Positions 54,631 through 64,000 of a stretch of DNA of 64,000 nucleotides are shown here, piece by piece (the stretch's first letter is position 1; each line of letters opens with the position of its first letter). This DNA comes from Mimachlamys varia. Lineage: Eukaryota > Mollusca > Bivalvia > Pectinida > Pectinidae. The DNA lies in NCBI GenBank assembly GCA_947623455.1, contig OX392538.1:1984001-2048000 (forward strand). The letters are read 5' to 3'. Below the pieces are notes generated by a model. It had not been told where the DNA came from, made no database searches, and worked only from the letters and a program-made list of their open reading frames with translations. Made by a program: the position numbers and the translations under genes.

Positions 54631-56608
54631 GGTCAGGGGGATTATCTAGCTGTCCCTTTCTATAATCAGATCTGGCCCCCTTGTTTTGAATATGTCTCTG
54701 AATGGCTTCTGCTCTAAGTTCTAGGGTTCTTTTTTTAAAAGCTGGGCTCTTTTGGTACTTTTGGTGGTAATCTTGCTCTGCTTGCATTTGTCTCAGAGAG
54801 CGTCTTACCTCAGGTGCTACAGTTGCCCCGAGGCACTCCATTTTCGTCATAAGGGAATTTCCCACCCCATTATTAGCTGTGTGAACAGCACCGTGGAACC
54901 GCGCATTCATATTCTTGCTATATAGCACATTTTTTGGTAACCGGCTATTCAAAAGCCTGAAAAAGGCTTCGCATCTCTGGGTATTTGCCCCAAGTGACAT
55001 TGCTGTCACATATTCATCTGTCAGTTTCATTTTCAGTATCTCGAGCATCAGGTGTTTGTCATTTTCATTCATATTTAAGCTGAAAAGCTTGTACTTAGAC
55101 AGAAATATGGACCGGTTCCACCAAGTACCACTACTAACACCACCATTGCATACAAATGAGTATCTTTTACATTTAGAACAATCCCCGCTGTAACAGCGAA
55201 GGGTGGCGTCTAAGACATGGGGCAGTTTTTCGCGCATGATTTTTGCTTCTCCACTACAACCCTTTGCGAGCTCTTTACAAACTAGGCTACATCGAGCTTT
55301 TATGTCACGGCTTAGTACCTTTTGGGCTTCAATCTTGCCTTCTCTTGTTTTCATACCTGGGAACATGTCAGTGCTAAAATGTGCTTGCATGCATTTTCTA
55401 AATTGTGCTTGACCTAAATGGGTGGGGTCTGCCAGCCGTTTTACATTCCACATTGGTATAAAAGCTTTATATGCTGCGTCAAGACCTGCCACTGATCGCG
55501 CGTCCCCATCTGATGTAGCGTATCTTACAATAAGGTCTTGCTGGTATAGCTGCTCACCTACTAGTTTAGCAGCCTCATATTCTGACAGCGGTGTCCCCTC
55601 CCCTATTGTGGCACTGCAGTCTATGTGGCCACCAGGACATTTAGCATCGAACCCTTTTCTGCGTAACCATTTACCTTTCCAGCATATTTGTGATTGGACA
55701 GCTATTCCGATAATGTAATTGTTGTCGGTGATATCCTCGCGTGCTATAAGTGCTAACTGTACAGCATTTGTACCAGGTTTATTACGGCAGGTTATTGTTG
55801 ACCTGTTGTACCTGCCATCAACTTGTACGTTGACCAGGTTAGGGTCTGTGGCTCCCCTTATTTCATTTATTTCCCTCACTGTCTGTGCTTTGCTTGCCAT
55901 ATCCCCCTTATTTAGCACTATGATTTTTTCTGCTGCAATATTAGCATTTCTTTGCATACCGCTACGGCAGGGGGGAGCCAAATTCATTGAGTTGAACAAA
56001 CGCTGTGCCCCTGCTGGCCCCATAGGTGTTTCTTGAAGGCCTGCATGCATTGTCAGATTGGGGACAGCAGGGTTTGGGCCCCTTTTAGGTGATTGGATCT
56101 CTTTGTACATTTTTTGATTATCAGACACCCAACCACATGTTCTACACGCTACTTGAAATTTACATGTCACTCCCACTTTTACCTGTTTATGAATGTCAAC
56201 ATCTGGATTATCACACCTGTGTGACGAGACAATTTGCATAAGATTACCTATTTTCTCAGTATCTATTAGTCTGTTACCCTGATTTTGAACACGGTCATCT
56301 AACCTTGACCTTTTTTTGCTATTTTCCTGAAGGTGTGATACAACTTCTACAACTGGTTGTGTTTTCCTGGGCCTAAGAAGCTTAAGAGTTCCAGGGTTAC
56401 CTGCGGTGTCAGAAGTGCTTGGAAAGCTACAACCTGGACGCGTTACATTGACTAAAGAATACATATCAGAACTCAGTCTCTTCCAGGTACCTGTGACATT
56501 TTGACTTGAAACTTTACTTACCCCATGTCCTGTGGTCTTGGTACCCTTATTATGTGGTGTATAATTCTTTTGGAAACCATTTTTCCTTCCTTTGTACCTC
56601 CCTTTCAT
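54578..56608 (-). CDS. Mutator/Kolobok-like transposase, copy 15
   Basis: 676 residues, identical to copy 1. Promoter at 56637-56670. Confidence 0.82.
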   Translation of the reverse strand: MKGRYKGRKNGFQKNYTPHNKGTKTTGHGVSKVSSQNVTGTWKRLSSDMYSLVNVTRPGCSFPSTSDTAGNPGTLKLLRPRKTQPVVEVVSHLQENSKKRSRLDDRVQNQGNRLIDTEKIGNLMQIVSSHRCDNPDVDIHKQVKVGVTCKFQVACRTCGWVSDNQKMYKEIQSPKRGPNPAVPNLTMHAGLQETPMGPAGAQRLFNSMNLAPPCRSGMQRNANIAAEKIIVLNKGDMASKAQTVREINEIRGATDPNLVNVQVDGRYNRSTITCRNKPGTNAVQLALIAREDITDNNYIIGIAVQSQICWKGKWLRRKGFDAKCPGGHIDCSATIGEGTPLSEYEAAKLVGEQLYQQDLIVRYATSDGDARSVAGLDAAYKAFIPMWNVKRLADPTHLGQAQFRKCMQAHFSTDMFPGMKTREGKIEAQKVLSRDIKARCSLVCKELAKGCSGEAKIMREKLPHVLDATLRCYSGDCSKCKRYSFVCNGGVSSGTWWNRSIFLSKYKLFSLNMNENDKHLMLEILKMKLTDEYVTAMSLGANTQRCEAFFRLLNSRLPKNVLYSKNMNARFHGAVHTANNGVGNSLMTKMECLGATVAPEVRRSLRQMQAEQDYHQKYQKSPAFKKRTLELRAEAIQRHIQNKGARSDYRKGQLDNPPDLSTSRLRSNTDEHNYNK

Positions 56609-57612
56609 GGTTCTTTCAGGTAAAATATCCCTATAAGAATGACTGCAATACTCCAAAACACCTATTTATACCTAAATTGACTATAAACACATATGTTCTG
56701 AATATATACACCACCTAATAAGGATTATAAGCCCACAAGGACAGGATATCTTATCCCTATGTTACACTGGTATTGGCCCCTTGAGAGGTGTCACTTTCTT
56801 ACCTTGCTATGTTTGACATATATTTACTAGATAAGTAGCAGGGCTATAAAGTTACAAGTACATTCATTTTGTAGGGGAGAAGTCACCCTACACAGTATCA
56901 TAAAGTTAGACAGGCTGTGATTTCAAAAAAAAAAGTTATATCATTTATACTGTGAAAGATTTTGATAAAATTTATGATTTTTGAAATTTGAAATTTAAAA
57001 ATCAATTAAGCTTTACTTCTTTAGAAATTTCATAAAATGCATGTAAAATGTGAAAGAGTATTGCATGTGCTTCAATTTGATATATAATGTTGATATATTG
57101 CTTGATTATTACTCGCACAATAGTCATTTATCAATGAGGCCCCTCTGAAATCTTAGCTGCAGAGTACAGCACTGCTGTGGATTGGGGGTGGGGGAACTAA
57201 AAATGAAAGAACTTTTTTGTTTTTCAAGTAAATTTCAAAATAATTTGCAGTAACATTCATAATTGCATGCCAAATGAAATGATAGAAGAAAAAAAAAATA
57301 TCTTGAAAGTACCCTATTATACATAGCAGAGAGTTACTCCGCATGGGAAACTTCCGCTGTAGCCGGTATATTTGAAGTAGGCATTTGACAGGCTGGAATA
57401 TTGAAGTTGAAGGTTTGTACTTGCTACCAGTGCATGTATTGAATGAATTACGATTTAATTGAACTCATTACATAACAATTAAAATGATGTTAGGTAATTT
57501 TATATGACAAAATAGACAAAATATGAAGTTTTAGATAGGAACTACGTGTCTTTTAGCCAGTATTTACTTTCAGTTTGACTGACATTCAACATATCTAAAG
57601 GAGCTAAGCAAA
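56609..57612. promoter_or_regulatory. Divergent spacer, unit 16 (empty site, A type)
   Basis: MITE site empty, TACA at 57320-57323. Promoter at 56637-56670. Confidence 0.7.
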
Positions 57613-58248
57613 ATGGAAGAATTTTTTGATAATTTTAGTGAAATTTTAAAGCAGAAATCTAAGGTGTCAACAAATGGAATATGTAGGATTTGGACAGGTC
57701 CACTGACACATAATAAGAAATATGGAGTTTTTAGATTCCGCCATCCAGACACGGGTGCATGGAAATCTGTAACAGCACAACGGTTTACTGTAATGTTAAA
57801 TACACGTAATTTAAATTTGATTTCGGCCTTTGACGCGTCACACCTGTGCCACAACAATATGTGTATTAACTTTGATCATATCAATATGGAACCACACAGT
57901 GTAAACAATAACAGGATACATTGTAAAAACTTGACTAGGTGCACAGGACATGGGGAATATCCTGCTTGTTTACTAAATTTATATATACAGGTACATTACC
58001 TGAAATATGTATACACAAATTACAATTTTACCTATATACAAAGCAATATTGAGCACGGCCCAAGCTCGGCTCATCGCATGCATAATGATAATGTTTTTTT
58101 CCAGATTTTATTTCTGTTTTTCCCTTTTTTGTGTAATGACAGCACATTGTACCGCAGTAATATTACACTATATTTATGTGATGAGGTTATTTGCACTACT
58201 TATTATAATTGTGCTCATCAGTGTTTGATCTCAGTCTACTGGTGCTGA
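57613..58248 (+). CDS. His-Cys box endonuclease-like protein, copy 16
   Basis: Translation identical to copy 1. Confidence 0.8.
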   Translation: MEEFFDNFSEILKQKSKVSTNGICRIWTGPLTHNKKYGVFRFRHPDTGAWKSVTAQRFTVMLNTRNLNLISAFDASHLCHNNMCINFDHINMEPHSVNNNRIHCKNLTRCTGHGEYPACLLNLYIQVHYLKYVYTNYNFTYIQSNIEHGPSSAHRMHNDNVFFQILFLFFPFLCNDSTLYRSNITLYLCDEVICTTYYNCAHQCLISVYWC

Positions 58249-60226
58249 GGTCAGGGGGATTATCTAGCTGTCCCTTTCTATAATCAGATCTGGCCCCCTT
58301 GTTTTGAATATGTCTCTGAATGGCTTCTGCTCTAAGTTCTAGGGTTCTTTTTTTAAAAGCTGGGCTCTTTTGGTACTTTTGGTGGTAATCTTGCTCTGCT
58401 TGCATTTGTCTCAGAGAGCGTCTTACCTCAGGTGCTACAGTTGCCCCGAGGCACTCCATTTTCGTCATAAGGGAATTTCCCACCCCATTATTAGCTGTGT
58501 GAACAGCACCGTGGAACCGCGCATTCATATTCTTGCTATATAGCACATTTTTTGGTAACCGGCTATTCAAAAGCCTGAAAAAGGCTTCGCATCTCTGGGT
58601 ATTTGCCCCAAGTGACATTGCTGTCACATATTCATCTGTCAGTTTCATTTTCAGTATCTCGAGCATCAGGTGTTTGTCATTTTCATTCATATTTAAGCTG
58701 AAAAGCTTGTACTTAGACAGAAATATGGACCGGTTCCACCAAGTACCACTACTAACACCACCATTGCATACAAATGAGTATCTTTTACATTTAGAACAAT
58801 CCCCGCTGTAACAGCGAAGGGTGGCGTCTAAGACATGGGGCAGTTTTTCGCGCATGATTTTTGCTTCTCCACTACAACCCTTTGCGAGCTCTTTACAAAC
58901 TAGGCTACATCGAGCTTTTATGTCACGGCTTAGTACCTTTTGGGCTTCAATCTTGCCTTCTCTTGTTTTCATACCTGGGAACATGTCAGTGCTAAAATGT
59001 GCTTGCATGCATTTTCTAAATTGTGCTTGACCTAAATGGGTGGGGTCTGCCAGCCGTTTTACATTCCACATTGGTATAAAAGCTTTATATGCTGCGTCAA
59101 GACCTGCCACTGATCGCGCGTCCCCATCTGATGTAGCGTATCTTACAATAAGGTCTTGCTGGTATAGCTGCTCACCTACTAGTTTAGCAGCCTCATATTC
59201 TGACAGCGGTGTCCCCTCCCCTATTGTGGCACTGCAGTCTATGTGGCCACCAGGACATTTAGCATCGAACCCTTTTCTGCGTAACCATTTACCTTTCCAG
59301 CATATTTGTGATTGGACAGCTATTCCGATAATGTAATTGTTGTCGGTGATATCCTCGCGTGCTATAAGTGCTAACTGTACAGCATTTGTACCAGGTTTAT
59401 TACGGCAGGTTATTGTTGACCTGTTGTACCTGCCATCAACTTGTACGTTGACCAGGTTAGGGTCTGTGGCTCCCCTTATTTCATTTATTTCCCTCACTGT
59501 CTGTGCTTTGCTTGCCATATCCCCCTTATTTAGCACTATGATTTTTTCTGCTGCAATATTAGCATTTCTTTGCATACCGCTACGGCAGGGGGGAGCCAAA
59601 TTCATTGAGTTGAACAAACGCTGTGCCCCTGCTGGCCCCATAGGTGTTTCTTGAAGGCCTGCATGCATTGTCAGATTGGGGACAGCAGGGTTTGGGCCCC
59701 TTTTAGGTGATTGGATCTCTTTGTACATTTTTTGATTATCAGACACCCAACCACATGTTCTACACGCTACTTGAAATTTACATGTCACTCCCACTTTTAC
59801 CTGTTTATGAATGTCAACATCTGGATTATCACACCTGTGTGACGAGACAATTTGCATAAGATTACCTATTTTCTCAGTATCTATTAGTCTGTTACCCTGA
59901 TTTTGAACACGGTCATCTAACCTTGACCTTTTTTTGCTATTTTCCTGAAGGTGTGATACAACTTCTACAACTGGTTGTGTTTTCCTGGGCCTAAGAAGCT
60001 TAAGAGTTCCAGGGTTACCTGCGGTGTCAGAAGTGCTTGGAAAGCTACAACCTGGACGCGTTACATTGACTAAAGAATACATATCAGAACTCAGTCTCTT
60101 CCAGGTACCTGTGACATTTTGACTTGAAACTTTACTTACCCCATGTCCTGTGGTCTTGGTACCCTTATTATGTGGTGTATAATTCTTTTGGAAACCATTT
60201 TTCCTTCCTTTGTACCTCCCTTTCAT
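58196..60226 (-). CDS. Mutator/Kolobok-like transposase, copy 16
   Basis: 676 residues, identical to copy 1. Promoter at 60255-60288. Confidence 0.82.
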   Translation of the reverse strand: MKGRYKGRKNGFQKNYTPHNKGTKTTGHGVSKVSSQNVTGTWKRLSSDMYSLVNVTRPGCSFPSTSDTAGNPGTLKLLRPRKTQPVVEVVSHLQENSKKRSRLDDRVQNQGNRLIDTEKIGNLMQIVSSHRCDNPDVDIHKQVKVGVTCKFQVACRTCGWVSDNQKMYKEIQSPKRGPNPAVPNLTMHAGLQETPMGPAGAQRLFNSMNLAPPCRSGMQRNANIAAEKIIVLNKGDMASKAQTVREINEIRGATDPNLVNVQVDGRYNRSTITCRNKPGTNAVQLALIAREDITDNNYIIGIAVQSQICWKGKWLRRKGFDAKCPGGHIDCSATIGEGTPLSEYEAAKLVGEQLYQQDLIVRYATSDGDARSVAGLDAAYKAFIPMWNVKRLADPTHLGQAQFRKCMQAHFSTDMFPGMKTREGKIEAQKVLSRDIKARCSLVCKELAKGCSGEAKIMREKLPHVLDATLRCYSGDCSKCKRYSFVCNGGVSSGTWWNRSIFLSKYKLFSLNMNENDKHLMLEILKMKLTDEYVTAMSLGANTQRCEAFFRLLNSRLPKNVLYSKNMNARFHGAVHTANNGVGNSLMTKMECLGATVAPEVRRSLRQMQAEQDYHQKYQKSPAFKKRTLELRAEAIQRHIQNKGARSDYRKGQLDNPPDLSTSRLRSNTDEHNYNK

Positions 60227-61695
60227 GGTTCTTTCAGGTAAAATATCCCTATAAGAATGACTGCAATACTCCAAAACACCTATTTATACCTAAATTGACT
60301 ATAAACACATATGTTCTGAATATATACACCACCTAATAAGGATTATAAGCCCACAAGGACAGGATATCTTATCCCTATGTTACACTGGTATTGGCCCCTT
60401 GAGAGGTGTCACTTTCTTACCTTGCTATGTTTGACATATATTTACTAGATAAGTAGCAGGGCTATAAAGTTACAAGTACATTCATTTTGTAGGGGAGAAG
60501 TCACCCTACACAGTATCATAAAGTTAGACAGGCTGTGATTTCAAAAAAAAAAGTTATATCATTTATACTGTGAAAGATTTTGATAAAATTTATGATTTTT
60601 GAAATTTGAAATTTAAAAATCAATTAAGCTTTACTTCTTTAGAAATTTCATAAAATGCATGTAAAATGTGAAAGAGTATTGCATGTGCTTCAATTTGATA
60701 TATAATGTTGATATATTGCTTGATTATTACTCGCACAATAGTCATTTATCAATGAGGCCCCTCTGAAATCTTAGCTGCAGAGTACAGCACTGCTGTGGAT
60801 TGGGGGTGGGGGAACTAAAAATGAAAGAACTTTTTTGTTTTTCAAGTAAATTTCAAAATAATTTGCAGTAACATTCATAATTGCATGCCAAATGAAATGA
60901 TAGAAGAAAAAAAAAATATCTTGAAAGTACCCTATTATACAGGCCTCAGACCACAGTTACACTTCCGGGTCGTTGTACACGAATGTAGTGCATAAGGACA
61001 TTTCATGTGGGTTACAAAATAATTTTTCCTGTCTTATTTATGACAGATATGTACAGTTTTTTTGCATAGACTTGTTCAACAATATCTATTCTAGAGGTTA
61101 ATTTTTGTTTGACACATTTATCAAGTTTATTTTAGCAGCAGGACACAATGAGTGATGTGGCTTGCGCATTGATATTTTGTGATTTTTGGTATTTTTCCCT
61201 AAAAGTGAAGGGTAGTGACATTCAAATGAAATTATTTTTCTTAAATGCAACACATGAGGTACTTTCCAGCTCACTGTAGGTTCAGCTTGAATAGATCTAC
61301 AATAAAAAATAAGTCCCACATCCTTTGCAAAGTTTTAAAATATTTTAATTTTTTTTTTCCTTTGGTAGTAACATATAGTAGAATTAATTGTGGTCTGAGG
61401 CCTGCATAGCAGAGAGTTACTCCGCATGGGAAACTTCCGCTGTAGCCGGTATATTTGAAGTAGGCATTTGACAGGCTGGAATATTGAAGTTGAAGGTTTG
61501 TACTTGCTACCAGTGCATGTATTGAATGAATTACGATTTAATTGAACTCATTACATAACAATTAAAATGATGTTAGGTAATTTTATATGACAAAATAGAC
61601 AAAATATGAAGTTTTAGATAGGAACTACGTGTCTTTTAGCCAGTATTTACTTTCAGTTTGACTGACATTCAACATATCTAAAGGAGCTAAGCAAA
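60227..61695. promoter_or_regulatory. Divergent spacer, unit 17 (carries MITE)
   Basis: Contains the MITE at 60940-61404 and the promoter at 60255-60288. Confidence 0.7.
60940..61404. mobile_element. 465-bp MITE-like element, copy 6
   Basis: Same sequence, orientation and insertion point as copy 1, with TACA left and TGCA right. Confidence 0.8.
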
Positions 61696-62331
61696 ATGGA
61701 AGAATTTTTTGATAATTTTAGTGAAATTTTAAAGCAGAAATCTAAGGTGTCAACAAATGGAATATGTAGGATTTGGACAGGTCCACTGACACATAATAAG
61801 AAATATGGAGTTTTTAGATTCCGCCATCCAGACACGGGTGCATGGAAATCTGTAACAGCACAACGGTTTACTGTAATGTTAAATACACGTAATTTAAATT
61901 TGATTTCGGCCTTTGACGCGTCACACCTGTGCCACAACAATATGTGTATTAACTTTGATCATATCAATATGGAACCACACAGTGTAAACAATAACAGGAT
62001 ACATTGTAAAAACTTGACTAGGTGCACAGGACATGGGGAATATCCTGCTTGTTTACTAAATTTATATATACAGGTACATTACCTGAAATATGTATACACA
62101 AATTACAATTTTACCTATATACAAAGCAATATTGAGCACGGCCCAAGCTCGGCTCATCGCATGCATAATGATAATGTTTTTTTCCAGATTTTATTTCTGT
62201 TTTTCCCTTTTTTGTGTAATGACAGCACATTGTACCGCAGTAATATTACACTATATTTATGTGATGAGGTTATTTGCACTACTTATTATAATTGTGCTCA
62301 TCAGTGTTTGATCTCAGTCTACTGGTGCTGA
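61696..62331 (+). CDS. His-Cys box endonuclease-like protein, copy 17
   Basis: Translation identical to copy 1. Confidence 0.8.
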   Translation: MEEFFDNFSEILKQKSKVSTNGICRIWTGPLTHNKKYGVFRFRHPDTGAWKSVTAQRFTVMLNTRNLNLISAFDASHLCHNNMCINFDHINMEPHSVNNNRIHCKNLTRCTGHGEYPACLLNLYIQVHYLKYVYTNYNFTYIQSNIEHGPSSAHRMHNDNVFFQILFLFFPFLCNDSTLYRSNITLYLCDEVICTTYYNCAHQCLISVYWC

Positions 62332-64000
62332 GGTCAGGGGGATTATCTAGCTGTCCCTTTCTATAATCAGATCTGGCCCCCTTGTTTTGAATATGTCTCT
62401 GAATGGCTTCTGCTCTAAGTTCTAGGGTTCTTTTTTTAAAAGCTGGGCTCTTTTGGTACTTTTGGTGGTAATCTTGCTCTGCTTGCATTTGTCTCAGAGA
62501 GCGTCTTACCTCAGGTGCTACAGTTGCCCCGAGGCACTCCATTTTCGTCATAAGGGAATTTCCCACCCCATTATTAGCTGTGTGAACAGCACCGTGGAAC
62601 CGCGCATTCATATTCTTGCTATATAGCACATTTTTTGGTAACCGGCTATTCAAAAGCCTGAAAAAGGCTTCGCATCTCTGGGTATTTGCCCCAAGTGACA
62701 TTGCTGTCACATATTCATCTGTCAGTTTCATTTTCAGTATCTCGAGCATCAGGTGTTTGTCATTTTCATTCATATTTAAGCTGAAAAGCTTGTACTTAGA
62801 CAGAAATATGGACCGGTTCCACCAAGTACCACTACTAACACCACCATTGCATACAAATGAGTATCTTTTACATTTAGAACAATCCCCGCTGTAACAGCGA
62901 AGGGTGGCGTCTAAGACATGGGGCAGTTTTTCGCGCATGATTTTTGCTTCTCCACTACAACCCTTTGCGAGCTCTTTACAAACTAGGCTACATCGAGCTT
63001 TTATGTCACGGCTTAGTACCTTTTGGGCTTCAATCTTGCCTTCTCTTGTTTTCATACCTGGGAACATGTCAGTGCTAAAATGTGCTTGCATGCATTTTCT
63101 AAATTGTGCTTGACCTAAATGGGTGGGGTCTGCCAGCCGTTTTACATTCCACATTGGTATAAAAGCTTTATATGCTGCGTCAAGACCTGCCACTGATCGC
63201 GCGTCCCCATCTGATGTAGCGTATCTTACAATAAGGTCTTGCTGGTATAGCTGCTCACCTACTAGTTTAGCAGCCTCATATTCTGACAGCGGTGTCCCCT
63301 CCCCTATTGTGGCACTGCAGTCTATGTGGCCACCAGGACATTTAGCATCGAACCCTTTTCTGCGTAACCATTTACCTTTCCAGCATATTTGTGATTGGAC
63401 AGCTATTCCGATAATGTAATTGTTGTCGGTGATATCCTCGCGTGCTATAAGTGCTAACTGTACAGCATTTGTACCAGGTTTATTACGGCAGGTTATTGTT
63501 GACCTGTTGTACCTGCCATCAACTTGTACGTTGACCAGGTTAGGGTCTGTGGCTCCCCTTATTTCATTTATTTCCCTCACTGTCTGTGCTTTGCTTGCCA
63601 TATCCCCCTTATTTAGCACTATGATTTTTTCTGCTGCAATATTAGCATTTCTTTGCATACCGCTACGGCAGGGGGGAGCCAAATTCATTGAGTTGAACAA
63701 ACGCTGTGCCCCTGCTGGCCCCATAGGTGTTTCTTGAAGGCCTGCATGCATTGTCAGATTGGGGACAGCAGGGTTTGGGCCCCTTTTAGGTGATTGGATC
63801 TCTTTGTACATTTTTTGATTATCAGACACCCAACCACATGTTCTACACGCTACTTGAAATTTACATGTCACTCCCACTTTTACCTGTTTATGAATGTCAA
63901 CATCTGGATTATCACACCTGTGTGACGAGACAATTTGCATAAGATTACCTATTTTCTCAGTATCTATTAGTCTGTTACCCTGATTTTGAACACGGTCATC
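62279..64000 (-). CDS. Mutator/Kolobok-like transposase, copy 17, cut by window edge
   Basis: The C-terminal 573 or so residues, including the whole predicted catalytic core, are present and match copy 1. The first roughly 103 codons and the promoter lie beyond the window; by the unit length the ATG would be at about 64309. The internal Met at 63938-63940 is not the start. Confidence 0.8.
   Translation of the reverse strand, partial: DDRVQNQGNRLIDTEKIGNLMQIVSSHRCDNPDVDIHKQVKVGVTCKFQVACRTCGWVSDNQKMYKEIQSPKRGPNPAVPNLTMHAGLQETPMGPAGAQRLFNSMNLAPPCRSGMQRNANIAAEKIIVLNKGDMASKAQTVREINEIRGATDPNLVNVQVDGRYNRSTITCRNKPGTNAVQLALIAREDITDNNYIIGIAVQSQICWKGKWLRRKGFDAKCPGGHIDCSATIGEGTPLSEYEAAKLVGEQLYQQDLIVRYATSDGDARSVAGLDAAYKAFIPMWNVKRLADPTHLGQAQFRKCMQAHFSTDMFPGMKTREGKIEAQKVLSRDIKARCSLVCKELAKGCSGEAKIMREKLPHVLDATLRCYSGDCSKCKRYSFVCNGGVSSGTWWNRSIFLSKYKLFSLNMNENDKHLMLEILKMKLTDEYVTAMSLGANTQRCEAFFRLLNSRLPKNVLYSKNMNARFHGAVHTANNGVGNSLMTKMECLGATVAPEVRRSLRQMQAEQDYHQKYQKSPAFKKRTLELRAEAIQRHIQNKGARSDYRKGQLDNPPDLSTSRLRSNTDEHNYNK

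Larger units (their letters stand above)
1..64000. repeat. Tandem array of a 3.6-kb two-gene unit (megasatellite-like)
   Basis: The whole window is head-to-tail copies of one unit. Successive + strand gene starts lie at 1067, 4636, 8719, 12337, 16420, 20038, 23656, 27739, 31357, 34975, 38593, 42676, 46294, 49912, 53995, 57613 and 61696. The steps are therefore 3,618 bp (ten times), 4,083 bp (five complete steps ending in a unit with an insertion, plus one ending at 61696) or 3,569 bp (once). All units have the same orientation. The unit is: spacer, endonuclease-like gene (+), transposase-like gene (-). Both window edges cut through a transposase gene, so the array extends beyond the window on both sides. 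Differences between units are a 465-bp insertion in six units, one 49-bp deletion, one A/G spacer site and six private base changes. Confidence 0.98.

Noticed and set aside
1..64000. CRISPR array, rRNA/tRNA cluster or bacterial origin
   Set aside because: The repeat is 3.6 kb and protein-coding. No short-repeat/spacer pattern, tRNA fold or rRNA sequence was recognised, and promoters and poly(A) signals look eukaryotic.
1..64000. Array as a pure assembly artefact
   Set aside because: Private base changes, three classes at the MITE site and a unique deletion distinguish units, so simple duplication of one sequence by the assembler is unlikely. The exact copy number still needs read support.

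Overview
The window is one uninterrupted head-to-tail tandem array of a gene-bearing repeat. It holds no single-copy flank on either side. The basic unit is 3,618 bp, and position 1 aligns with position 3,619. Seventeen units are visible: ten of 3,618 bp or its start phase, one of 3,569 bp (a 49-bp deletion) and six of 4,083 bp (a 465-bp insertion). Apart from these indels the copies are almost identical; I found six private single-base changes inside genes and one A/G site in the spacer.

Each unit carries two genes facing each other tail to tail. On the + strand is a small His-Cys box (His-Me finger, I-PpoI type) endonuclease-like protein. Its catalytic His/Asn and nearly all zinc ligands have the spacing known from I-PpoI. 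On the - strand is a 676-residue transposase-like protein of the Mutator-like/Kolobok-like type with a recognisable D...D...E framework. The starts of neighbouring genes face each other across a spacer of about 1 kb. That spacer holds a TATA box and initiator 30 bp apart for the transposase gene, and the upstream region of the endonuclease gene.

Six spacers contain the same 465-bp non-autonomous element (MITE-like, perfect terminal inverted repeats, no recognisable gene). It is flanked by TACA on the left and TGCA on the right. Eleven units lack it: seven read TACA and four read TGCA at that site, and one of the TACA units also has a 49-bp deletion that starts exactly at the element edge. The simplest reading is that the element was once more widespread and has been lost by both precise and imprecise excision, or by recombination across the 4-bp target duplication.

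The organism is a eukaryote: there is a metazoan-like TATA/Inr promoter, a good AATAAA signal, intron-like GT...AG sequences, good Kozak contexts and AT-rich spacers. No bacterial operon features are seen. These two protein families are, from general knowledge, typical of aquatic invertebrate genomes (cnidarians, molluscs, lancelets and similar), so an invertebrate animal is the best guess; the species cannot be told. The possible novelty is the coupling of a DDE transposase with a homing-type endonuclease in a long, highly homogenised array. The endonuclease could drive copy exchange within the array, but that is inference.
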